A stretch of DNA of 21,913 nucleotides from JAPKZH01 sp964537875 (lineage in GTDB: Bacteria; Acidobacteriota; Aminicenantia; Aminicenantales; UBA4085). The stretch covers positions 1-21,913 of the forward strand of contig CAZIDN010000059.1 of assembly GCA_964537875.1 (NCBI GenBank). The letters run 5' to 3'. Made by a program: the position numbers and the translations under genes. How positions within the stretch are numbered: the stretch's first letter is position 1; the number at the start of each line of letters is the position of its first letter. This document shows positions 15,076 through 21,913 of this stretch, piece after piece. The notes beneath the pieces are model-generated. The model made no database searches, had not been told where the DNA came from, and saw only the letters and a list, made by a program, of their open reading frames with translations.

Positions 15076-17205
15076 ATGAACCAGAATCGCCAAACGTTCA
15101 GCCGTGAATCCATCTGCATCTTGCTTCTCTTCCTCCTCTTCCTTTCGCTCAGGATCATCCATCTGTCCGCCGACCCGCCCGACAACCTCAGCCTGGAGAG
15201 CGGCGGCGAATACGGCGACCCGGGGAACTATGCCTTAAACGCCAGAAATAAGGTTCTCTTCGGGCAGTGGCAGATCGACGAATTTGCCGGGATGTACGTG
15301 GTCCCCGTGCCCCATTTCGTGACCTATGGATCGTTTCTTGTCTTCGGCGTGGGCATCTGGCAGATGAACCTCGTGCCGCTCTTCTTCAGCGCCCTGTGCT
15401 GGCTCGGCCTTTTTCTCCTGGCCTCCAGATATTTTCCGCGGTCCCGCCTGCTCTTCTTTTTTCTCTTGGCCATCAACTACCCCTTCGGCATTTACAGCCG
15501 GATCAACGATCAGGTCATGCCGATGACTTTTTTCCTCATCCTGGCCATCTATTTTTTCATCGAGGCCTGGGACCGCCCTAAATACTTTTTCCTGACCGCC
15601 CTCTGTTTATCGCTCTCCTTTCTGTCGAAGGAAAAGATTCTCTATTTTCATCTCATCGTCCTCCCCCTCTCGTTCGTGTTCATCCTCCTCCAGAGAGGAG
15701 AGCTTGGCGATATAAAACTCAACCTGAGGAGGATCGCCTATTTCCTGTCCGGCTCGGTTCCGATCGCCGTCCTGTGGTACGTCTTCCTCTATATCCCGCA
15801 CCGGACCGTCTACGATAATCTTTTGGGCCTCAACGCCTCTCACATGGTTCCCAGAAGCCTGGGCCAGGCAGTAGGCAACTGGCTGCGGAGGCCGCCCTTT
15901 GATTTTCACCCGGCGAATGCCGTCTTGACCTTCCTTCTCTTTTTCTATTTCTTGACGCTTCTTTTTATTTTATTCAAAAAGAATCGGGAGGGAACGGCCG
16001 CCCCCGGACCTCTCGAAATCATCTGTTCGGTCTGGCTCGTAATCGGCCTGGGCGTGAACTCGCTCATCTCCTATCACCCCATCCGCCACTACATCGAATT
16101 CTCCATTCCCCTGTTGATTCTTTCGAGCATCTTCCTCAGTCAGCTCCTGGCTTCTTTCCGGCTGAAAACCCAGCTCAAGAACAGGCCGCTTTTTGTCCTC
16201 TTGAGTTTCCTGCTAATCTGGATAGGGGTGACAGCCTATTCCCAAAGATTATTTTCCCGCGAGACGTTTCTTGGGCGGCCGGAAAAGGTCCTTCTCGTCA
16301 CAGCTCTTTTGGCCCTGGCCCTCGCCGCCCTGCTTTATCTGGCCATCCGGATCGTTTTCGCTTCCAAAGACATCGTCTTGCCGAAGACCACGGCCGTCGT
16401 CCTGGCGGTCCTCCTCATCGCTCTCTATTCTTTCCAAAACCTCAAGAGCTATATCCAGTGGGCTGCGCAGGCAACGCATAATCTCAAGACGATCGGACAG
16501 GACCTGGGCCGGGCATTCCCCCAAGGAGTTTTTTGCGGCCTGCTGGTCCCCAGCCTCTCCCTGGAGAACCGAAACAAGGCCCATACCTATGCGCCCAACT
16601 ATGCCAATGATGAGCCGGACTTTTTAAAGCGCCAGAAGGTGACCCATCTTTTCGTCGGCACTTATAACAACGAGTCGAAGTATTACAAAGACAATCACCC
16701 CGAGGAATGGAAAAGGGCCAAGCTCCTTGTTCGCTACTGGTTGTGGAGAAGCTGGTTCCTGCTCTACGAGATCCAGGCGGAGCCTGCCCTTCCTCTTCGT
16801 TCTCCTTTCTATGAGGCGGAACAAATGGAGCGGGATCTCGGCCAGCCGCGCTATGATCCGCGGGCCGGCAACCGGTTTTCGGTCCGGGTGGATAAAAACG
16901 AGAAGGGTATCATCGGGAAAGAAAAAGTGTTCTTCCCATCCAAAACCCGGCTCCAGGGCCGCATCTATGTCAAACTCCGGGATAAAAGGACAGAAGGGTC
17001 TCTGCTCCTCCTCAGAATCTGGAAAAAGGGAACCGTGATTTATAAAAAGTCGATGGCCGTGCCGGGAGATGATTTTGTGAAAGAGTACAAGCCTCTCGCC
17101 TTCGAGCTGCTTCTGCCTGAGGCCGGAGATTATGAGTTCGAAATCCAATCGTCGGGCGGCCAGGCTTTATTTTTTGACAAACTTGAGCTGAATACGGATT
17201 TTTGA
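15076..17205 (+). CDS. GT-C family polytopic glycosyltransferase with C-terminal carbohydrate-binding-like domain
   Basis: 709 aa. Hydrophobic segments about 12-455. The first external loop has LESGGEYGDPGNYALNARNK (D48 and nearby acidic residues), followed by NYPFGIYSRINDQVMPMTFF, like PMT_2/GT39-type enzymes that use polyprenyl-phosphate sugars in the periplasm. After about residue 455 comes a soluble part. From about 578 it begins FYEAEQMERDLGQPRYDP and continues as beta strands to FDKLELNTDF, a layout resembling jelly-roll carbohydrate-binding modules (the EAE...G...D opening and LEL end). This is similarity by eye only. ATG 15076 has no ribosome site but a strong promoter just upstream. 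The gene converges on the minus-strand sugar operon, leaving 38 bp between stop codons with no hairpin visible. Confidence 0.83.
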   Translation: MNQNRQTFSRESICILLLFLLFLSLRIIHLSADPPDNLSLESGGEYGDPGNYALNARNKVLFGQWQIDEFAGMYVVPVPHFVTYGSFLVFGVGIWQMNLVPLFFSALCWLGLFLLASRYFPRSRLLFFFLLAINYPFGIYSRINDQVMPMTFFLILAIYFFIEAWDRPKYFFLTALCLSLSFLSKEKILYFHLIVLPLSFVFILLQRGELGDIKLNLRRIAYFLSGSVPIAVLWYVFLYIPHRTVYDNLLGLNASHMVPRSLGQAVGNWLRRPPFDFHPANAVLTFLLFFYFLTLLFILFKKNREGTAAPGPLEIICSVWLVIGLGVNSLISYHPIRHYIEFSIPLLILSSIFLSQLLASFRLKTQLKNRPLFVLLSFLLIWIGVTAYSQRLFSRETFLGRPEKVLLVTALLALALAALLYLAIRIVFASKDIVLPKTTAVVLAVLLIALYSFQNLKSYIQWAAQATHNLKTIGQDLGRAFPQGVFCGLLVPSLSLENRNKAHTYAPNYANDEPDFLKRQKVTHLFVGTYNNESKYYKDNHPEEWKRAKLLVRYWLWRSWFLLYEIQAEPALPLRSPFYEAEQMERDLGQPRYDPRAGNRFSVRVDKNEKGIIGKEKVFFPSKTRLQGRIYVKLRDKRTEGSLLLLRIWKKGTVIYKKSMAVPGDDFVKEYKPLAFELLLPEAGDYEFEIQSSGGQALFFDKLELNTDF

Positions 17206-17243
17206 AGACGGCGTTCAAGCCTGCCCGCCGATCCAGCCCCGCC

Positions 17244-18113
17244 TTAAATGTTTAAGACCGATTTCGCTACGGAAAACGTGTGATAGGCTTCAGGAACCGA
17301 CCCGATGCCCAGGACGATGGAATCGATCTTTTTGTCTTTCAGGTAGGGGAACGCCTCCTCAGGCGTGAGTCTCCCTCCGGCTAGGACTTTTTTGGCGATG
17401 ATCTCGTAGCCGGACTCCTGGACCAGCCTTTCGCACTCTGCCTGGGAGGGCCGCATCATAAATCCTTTTTTGTTGAGCGGCGCCATGATGGGGATTTTGA
17501 TCTTCCACTCCATGAGCTGGGGCAGCAGGACGCCGAAATTATGGGTCGCGAGCATGGGCTCGACGTTATAGCTGTCGCGGACGAGATCCTGGAAGATCGT
17601 AAGAATGTCCGGGTTATGAGAAGACAGGGCCAGGTCCGTCAGCTGGCCGTGAAGGATGACGCCGCCCAGCTTATATTTCTCAAAGCTGGCCAGTTCGAAA
17701 TGGATCAATTCGAGCAGAAGATCCAAGATGTCCTTGGAAATGATGCTCTTGATCTTGGTCAGAGCCCTCAGCCCCAGCTTGACTTTCTGGTACATGCTGA
17801 AGCTCTTGGCCTTGCTCAGGACGGCCCCCAGGACGCCTTTTTCCGAGGCCTCCATGGCGTATTCATAGGCGTTGGGTATGACGGGCAGGAACGTCAGCTC
17901 GCTGGTCTTCGAGAACTTCTGCACGGCGGCCATGACGTTTCCGCAGTTGGAGAGCATGAACGTCTTGACGCCCAGGTTGTGAGCAGCCTCGAGGATGGGG
18001 ACGATGTTGTCCTCTTTGGCAAAGAATTCCAGATAGTGCAGGGATTGGGTCCGCGAAAGATAGCTCACGCCTTCAAAGGCATTCGAGCCGAGAATCAATC
18101 TGTCGAGCTTCAT
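17244..18113 (-). CDS. TIM-barrel protein, aldo/keto-reductase-like, of unknown function
   Basis: 289 aa, soluble, no signal peptide. The start MKLDRLILGSNAFEGVSYLSR and the C-terminal block KKVLAGGRLTPEEAFPYLKDKKIDSIVLGIGS followed by helix AYHTFSVAKSVL resemble the first strand and the cofactor-end of aldo/keto reductases. I do not see the usual Asp/Tyr/Lys/His catalytic tetrad (no GxDxYG after strand 2; GVKTFMLSNCGN stands there instead), so reductase activity is doubtful. Central segments read as alternating strands and helices (AMEASEKGVLGAVLSKAKSF, KYKLGGVILHGQLTD). The ATG at 18113 has GAGGTGG 8 nt upstream, inside the end of the preceding gene; the two are 2 nt apart. As the last gene of the sugar operon it probably acts on a sugar or its precursor. 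Confidence 0.75.
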   Translation of the reverse strand: MKLDRLILGSNAFEGVSYLSRTQSLHYLEFFAKEDNIVPILEAAHNLGVKTFMLSNCGNVMAAVQKFSKTSELTFLPVIPNAYEYAMEASEKGVLGAVLSKAKSFSMYQKVKLGLRALTKIKSIISKDILDLLLELIHFELASFEKYKLGGVILHGQLTDLALSSHNPDILTIFQDLVRDSYNVEPMLATHNFGVLLPQLMEWKIKIPIMAPLNKKGFMMRPSQAECERLVQESGYEIIAKKVLAGGRLTPEEAFPYLKDKKIDSIVLGIGSVPEAYHTFSVAKSVLNI

Positions 18114-18115
18114 GG

Positions 18116-19165
18116 CTAATCCACCTCGTTTAGGGAAATGACTTTCCGCCGGTCCGCCGACCTATAGATCGCTTCGATGAGCCTCTGCACCTCGAGCCCG
18201 TCACGCCAAGTCACGGCGGGGGACTTCCGGTCCAGGCAGCGGTTGATGAAATCCAGGTCCTCTTCGTAGAGGCCTTCGGCGCCGAGCTCAAACGGCGAAG
18301 AAACCGGCATATCGATTTTATGGATGGTCGTCCACTCCTTGGGAAAATTTTTTTGGGCCTTGTAGAGATAGAGCTTGATGTAATCATTGGTCAGTTCGAG
18401 GGTCCCGTTGTCCCCCTCGATGCTGAGGTCCATATAAGGGAGGCGGTAGCCGGGCACGCTCCATGAGACGTCCATGGTGCCGCTCACGCCCTCCGAAAAT
18501 TCCATCAAAGCCGTTGCGTCATCCTCGACGCCCTCGGAATAGATCCTCCCGGCCCAGGCAAAGACCGTCGCGGGCCGGCCGAAATACCAATAAAGAAGGT
18601 AGAGGAGATGAGAGGCGATGTTGATCACCGCGCCCCCGCCGGATCTCGATTTGTCGTAATACCAGCCCTTCTTCTTGCCGAAGACTTCGCTGGTGTACAT
18701 CGTGGACCTGAAGCGGTGGACGCGGCCGATGACGCCCTCATCCAGCAGGCCCTTGGCTTTCTTGAACAGCGACATGTGGGCGAATAGATAGCCCGTGGCA
18801 TGGACGTTTTTCTTGGCGGCAACCAGCGCGGCTATTTTTTTTGCGTCTTCAAACGTGTGGGCCAGGGGCTTTTCCAGGAATATATCCAAATCCCGTTTCA
18901 AGCAGGTTTCGACGACCGCCAAGTTCGTGAAAGCCGGCGTGCAGATGAAAACCGCGTCCAGGGGGACTTCGTCCAGCATTTTATCCAGGTCGGAGAAAAA
19001 CGGCGCCCGCAAGCCGGACTGCTCCACGTATTTGGCCAGCTGCTTGTTGATATCCGACAGGGCGGCGAGCTTGGCCTGGGGGATCATATTCACTAGGGCG
19101 GTATGGAGAATCCCCATCTTCCCCAGCCCGATGATCCCGACGTTCACCTTTTTATCTTTGTCCAC
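18116..19165 (-). CDS. Gfo/Idh/MocA family NAD(P)-dependent oxidoreductase (GTG start)
   Basis: 349 aa. N-terminal Rossmann domain with VGIIGLGKMGILH (GLGKMG at 13-18), the family motif LEKPLAHT (E98-K99-P100, catalytic Lys) and GGGAVINIASHLL (H186, substrate-end His). The C-terminal alpha/beta domain extends to IEAIYRSADRRKVI. Members oxidise or reduce sugar, inositol or nucleotide-sugar hydroxyl/keto groups; in gene clusters with DegT aminotransferases they often make the 3-keto or 2-/3-oxidised sugar intermediate. Start: GTG at 19165 with AGGAG 4 nt upstream, slightly close. It begins 18 nt after the SDR stop and ends 2 nt before the next start, so it is co-transcribed. Confidence 0.93.
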   Translation of the reverse strand: MDKDKKVNVGIIGLGKMGILHTALVNMIPQAKLAALSDINKQLAKYVEQSGLRAPFFSDLDKMLDEVPLDAVFICTPAFTNLAVVETCLKRDLDIFLEKPLAHTFEDAKKIAALVAAKKNVHATGYLFAHMSLFKKAKGLLDEGVIGRVHRFRSTMYTSEVFGKKKGWYYDKSRSGGGAVINIASHLLYLLYWYFGRPATVFAWAGRIYSEGVEDDATALMEFSEGVSGTMDVSWSVPGYRLPYMDLSIEGDNGTLELTNDYIKLYLYKAQKNFPKEWTTIHKIDMPVSSPFELGAEGLYEEDLDFINRCLDRKSPAVTWRDGLEVQRLIEAIYRSADRRKVISLNEVD

Positions 19166-19183
19166 GGCGCTCCTCTGCGGCGG

Positions 19184-20086
19184 TCATTTGTTCACGGACT
19201 TGTACCAATCGACGTACCGGCGGACGCCTTCCTCGAGGTCCACCTTGGGCTTCCACTTGAGCTCCCGAAGGGCCCGTTCGTTAGAAGCCTTGCGGCCGAC
19301 AAAATCGCCGGCCCGCACTTCTTTGAATTCGATGGGGATCCCGCCGAAAATCTTGCTGACCGTCTGGGCGACTTCCTTAATGCTGATGGGGCGCATCCCT
19401 TCCAGGTTGTAGATCTTGTTCTTGGCGACATCCTGGAGGGCGGCGATGTTGCCCTCGGCCAGGTCCTCGACAAAGATAAAATTCCGATACTGGCTGCCGT
19501 CGCCGTGGATGATCAGCGGTTCGTTCTTGAGCGCCCGCTTCACGAAATTGGTGATGACCGTGCCTTCTCGGCCGCGAGGCCCGTAGGGAATTCCGTAGCG
19601 TAGGATGGTGAATTCGCTGTCATACAGTTTGTTATAGCTCTGGATGTAGAGCTCGGCGGCCACCTTCGAGGCCGTGTACGGATGATTGACGTTCTGGACC
19701 AGGAGCGGGGTGGCCTCGGTGACATCCTCTGTCTCTCCCAACATGTAGACCCAGACCGTGCTGGCAAAGATCAGGCGGCCGCCGTATCTCCGGACGGCCT
19801 CGAGCACATTGACCGTTCCCTGGAAATTGACCAAGGCCGCCTCCAGGGGGTTCTTGTAAATGTCGTTGACATTGGCCATGGCGGCCAGCAGGAAGTAGGC
19901 GTCATAATTGCCGGCCAGGGCGATGACCACTTTGTGCAAATCAAATAGATCAAAAAAGATATGGCGGACATCATCTCGATGCGGCCTCATGATATCAAAG
20001 ACGGTGACATCATGTTTCGCCTCAAGAAGCTTATCCACGACATGGGAGCCGATAAAACCGCTCCCTCCAATCACTGCGATTTTCAT
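19184..20086 (-). CDS. NAD-dependent epimerase/dehydratase (SDR), paralogue of the left-edge epimerase
   Basis: 300 aa, complete. Extended SDR on nucleotide sugars: GGSGFIG at 7-13, D31 at the end of strand 2 (NAD-type), STVW at 109-112, the catalytic YTASK (Y137, K141), RYGIPYGPRG, and C-terminal KWKPKVDLEEGVRRYVDWY. It shares layout and many segments with the gene at 1-885 (MKI-V-GGSGFIGSH start, RYGIPYG, VYNL/IYNL), so the two are diverged paralogues. Start: ATG 20086 is favoured over the in-frame ATG at 20092 because AAGGAGG (20094-20100) is 7 nt from the former but only 1 nt from the latter. Specific reaction (4-epimerase, reductase or 4,6-dehydratase-like) not resolvable. Confidence 0.94.
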   Translation of the reverse strand: MKIAVIGGSGFIGSHVVDKLLEAKHDVTVFDIMRPHRDDVRHIFFDLFDLHKVVIALAGNYDAYFLLAAMANVNDIYKNPLEAALVNFQGTVNVLEAVRRYGGRLIFASTVWVYMLGETEDVTEATPLLVQNVNHPYTASKVAAELYIQSYNKLYDSEFTILRYGIPYGPRGREGTVITNFVKRALKNEPLIIHGDGSQYRNFIFVEDLAEGNIAALQDVAKNKIYNLEGMRPISIKEVAQTVSKIFGGIPIEFKEVRAGDFVGRKASNERALRELKWKPKVDLEEGVRRYVDWYKSVNK

Positions 20087-20093
20087 AACCATT

Positions 20094-20100
20094 CCTCCTT
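20094..20100 (-). promoter_or_regulatory. Ribosome binding site AAGGAGG deciding the SDR start
   Basis: Read on the minus strand, AAGGAGG directly follows the methyltransferase stop (its first A is shared with TAA) and stands 7 nt before ATG 20086, but only 1 nt before the alternative ATG 20092. Confidence 0.8.
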
Positions 20101-20831
20101 TAGGATTTCCTGGCCTCCAGGTAATACAGGTGGCATCTCCTCGGAAACAGCCTGTCTCCCCAGGGGTTGATGATCTTTGTCAGCCAGACGGGGATGACCT
20201 TCCACCGGAAGTCTGAGAACAGCGTGATCGGTGTCAGCAGGCCGATCCCCCGGCGCGACGCAATCTCGAACCCGGAAGCCCGCACCAGGGCTTCGATTTC
20301 CTTGGGCGTATAGACGTGGACAAAGGGCTTGATGAAGCCCCGAAAAACGGCCCAGAAGCCGTGCAGGGATTTCTTGTTGGAGACCGTCAGAATCAGGTGG
20401 TTGGTGAGCGAAGCGACCTTGCCAAAAAAAATCCGGAGGGCCTCCCGGTCCAGGTTCTGGATGAACTCCACGGCCGTCACCAAGTCAAACATCGTGTCGA
20501 TTGCCACCGCGTTAAAATCTCCTTCGATTACGCTGACATCGGGGAACCGCTTCCGCAGATCCCGGACAAAATTTTCATTGAGCTCGACCGCCGAGGCCTG
20601 GTAGCCTTTCTGGCGCAGGAACCCGACAATGGTCCCTTTTCCGGCCCCGATATCCAGGGCCTGTTTGCCGTGGCCGGGCGGCAATTTCTTGAAAATCAGC
20701 CGGTTGAGCCGCCCGAAGACCTGATCCCGCGGATCCCGAGGATTCTCCCACCATTCCTCGTAGTAACTTTTAATGTCTCCCCGGGCGAGATTGTCCATGA
20801 TCGCTATCCCTAGCATGACGGCGGGTGTCAT
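20100..20831 (-). CDS. Class I SAM-dependent methyltransferase
   Basis: 243 aa. Motif I is ALDIGAGKGTIVGFL (about 58-72), followed by the acidic strand ASAVELNENF, motif II-like VIEGDFNAV and VTAVEFIQNL, then a C-terminal cap with EIEALVRASGFEIASRRGIG and Phe/Trp-rich LFSDFRWKVIPVWLTKIINPWGDRLFP, which may touch membrane or a lipid-linked substrate (inference). It would methylate a sugar or lipid-linked saccharide. I use ATG 20831, which overlaps the aminotransferase stop (ATGA) and has a GGGGGA run just before it. An in-frame ATG at 20798 (MDNLARGD) with AGGGAT 8 nt upstream is a real alternative and fits the fold start slightly better. Confidence 0.88.
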   Translation of the reverse strand: MTPAVMLGIAIMDNLARGDIKSYYEEWWENPRDPRDQVFGRLNRLIFKKLPPGHGKQALDIGAGKGTIVGFLRQKGYQASAVELNENFVRDLRKRFPDVSVIEGDFNAVAIDTMFDLVTAVEFIQNLDREALRIFFGKVASLTNHLILTVSNKKSLHGFWAVFRGFIKPFVHVYTPKEIEALVRASGFEIASRRGIGLLTPITLFSDFRWKVIPVWLTKIINPWGDRLFPRRCHLYYLEARKS

Positions 20832-21796
20832 TCCCCCTTGTAATACAGCGGCACGCACCAGTGATTCTGTGCCACCCAGTCCGTGTTGGGAAGTTCGTAT
20901 GTCTTTTTCATGATCTTATGACAAGGCTGGTCGTAGACCTTTCCTGTGGACTTCTCGATAGGGTCGAAGACGATGTATTTGTAATAGCCCGAGACCATGC
21001 CTCTGGGGAACTTCAAGCGGCGGGAGAACTTAGGGTCCAGGTTCTTTTCCGCATACTCATTCTTCCAGGCCACGATCTCGTCCAGCCGGTCGGTCTGGAC
21101 GGCGCCGATGGCCGCCGAGAATTCGTTGATTCTGTAGTTGAGGCCCTCGACCACGTAGTCGAACTTGCCGTAATTGCGATATTTCTTGGCATACTCCAAA
21201 AGGTCCTTGTTGTTGGACACCAGCATGCCGCCTTCACCGGTGGTTACGGTTTTCGTGGCGTAGAAAGAATAGATTCCCGCGTCTCCCCACGCCCCGGCCT
21301 TCCGGCCGTCCCAGGAGGCGCCGTGGGCGTGGGCGCAGTCCTCGAGCAGGATGATGCCTTTCTCTTTGCAGAGGCGGCTGATCTCTTCGATCTGGAAGGC
21401 GATGTGGCCTCCGATATGGACGATCCAGACCGCGGCCGGCCTGTATTGGTCGATCTTCCGCTCAAGGTCCTCAAGGGACAGGCAGAGATCGTCCTTGTTG
21501 CAGTCAACTAACTCGACCCTGGCGCCCGCTTTGATCGCGCTGTAGGGCGTGGCCATGAATGTGTTCGACGGACATAAAACCGTCTTCCCCTTGATCTTGA
21601 AAAACTCCAGGGCCGCCAGCGCCGCGCCTCCCCAGCTGGAAAAAGCGACCGAGGGCAGCCGGTTATAGGCCGCCCATTTTTCCTCAAACAGCTTGGTGAA
21701 TTTTGCTTCCGTCCACTGCTGTGAGGCGAAGATCTCGTCCCAATAGGCATGGAGCTTTGCGGCGTCTTCTTTTTCGAATCCGATGGTAAATTTCAT
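20828..21796 (-). CDS. DegT/DnrJ/EryC1/StrS-family PLP-dependent sugar aminotransferase
   Basis: 322 aa. Fold type I: SSWGGAALAALEFF (substrate/phosphate end), PSNTFMATPYSAIKAGARVELVD, LLEDCAHAHGASWDG (D153 binds the PLP ring nitrogen), SFYATKTVTTGEGG (K182 forms the PLP Schiff base), and LNYRINEFSAAIGAVQ. These place amino groups on keto sugars of nucleotide diphosphates. The protein ends at NHWCVPLYYKGE, about 30-40 residues before the usual family C-terminus, so it is short. Start ATG 21796 has AAGGAG 7 nt upstream. It is the first gene of the five-gene operon; the 117 bp beyond it (21797-21913) hold no gene, and I could not find a convincing promoter there. Confidence 0.93.
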   Translation of the reverse strand: MKFTIGFEKEDAAKLHAYWDEIFASQQWTEAKFTKLFEEKWAAYNRLPSVAFSSWGGAALAALEFFKIKGKTVLCPSNTFMATPYSAIKAGARVELVDCNKDDLCLSLEDLERKIDQYRPAAVWIVHIGGHIAFQIEEISRLCKEKGIILLEDCAHAHGASWDGRKAGAWGDAGIYSFYATKTVTTGEGGMLVSNNKDLLEYAKKYRNYGKFDYVVEGLNYRINEFSAAIGAVQTDRLDEIVAWKNEYAEKNLDPKFSRRLKFPRGMVSGYYKYIVFDPIEKSTGKVYDQPCHKIMKKTYELPNTDWVAQNHWCVPLYYKGE

Positions 21797-21913
21797 TGCC
21801 TTTCTCCTTCTCGCAGATATAGATGAGTGAGCATGATGAATGCCTTTTTAACAAAGATGGTTCATCCGACATTCTTGTGGGTAACAGGGTAAAGATTTAA
21901 AGCGCCGCAATGG

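Noticed and set aside
18795..19603. Plus-strand frames opposite the Gfo/Idh/MocA and SDR genes
   Set aside because: Shadows of well-supported minus-strand genes.
21684..21872. 62-codon minus-strand frame upstream of the aminotransferase
   Set aside because: Overlaps the aminotransferase start out of frame, and is Lys/Arg-rich without a ribosome site or domain.

Overview
This window (roughly 55% GC by eye, 14 protein genes, no RNA gene or CRISPR seen) reads as a surface-polysaccharide / cell-envelope glycan locus of a Gram-negative-type bacterium. The evidence is a GT9 heptosyltransferase-like enzyme, an AMIN-domain protein with a beta-barrel-like C-terminus, several exported proteins with signal peptides, and nucleotide-sugar enzymes. 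I cannot assign a taxon. The domain style (exported beta-propeller/Fn3 proteins, several large GT-C membrane enzymes) would fit a little-studied environmental phylum, but this is only a guess.

Layout. (1) 1-6402, minus strand. A sugar-nucleotide epimerase (cut by the window edge) is followed by a 0.23 kb spacer packed with hairpins. Next comes a tightly coupled set transcribed GT9 -> GT2 -> B12-binding-type radical SAM protein, then an exported beta-propeller/poly-proline/Fn3 protein with its own strong promoter. (2) 6403-6719, a 317-bp divergent intergenic region. It holds two outward-facing promoters and a 141-bp element with terminal inverted repeats and three nested hairpins. (3) 6720-9840, plus strand. 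A secreted propeller/SGNH-hydrolase/Fn3 fusion is translationally linked to an AMIN/beta-barrel protein that starts at TTG. (4) 10004-17205, plus strand. Three consecutive very large GT-C-type (PMT/ArnT-like) polytopic glycosyltransferases, each with a different C-terminal soluble region; the first carries TPRs and the third a carbohydrate-binding-like sandwich. (5) 17244-21796, minus strand, converging on block 4. A compact five-gene operon: DegT/DnrJ/EryC1 aminotransferase -> SAM methyltransferase -> SDR epimerase -> Gfo/Idh/MocA oxidoreductase -> TIM-barrel (aldo/keto-reductase-like) protein.

How the parts could work together (inference). Block 5 and the epimerase at the left edge would make one or more modified (amino, deoxy or methylated) sugars. 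GT2 may charge a polyprenyl phosphate carrier with a sugar, GT9 acts on the cytoplasmic side, and the three GT-C enzymes use lipid-linked sugars on the periplasmic side. The SGNH esterase/propeller protein, its propeller/Fn3 partner and the AMIN/barrel protein would modify, bind or export the product at the envelope. The best candidates for something undescribed are the AMIN + barrel fusion, the propeller + SGNH + Fn3 fusion next to a divergently transcribed propeller + Fn3 protein, the GT-C + TPR fusion, and the hairpin-rich intergenic elements.
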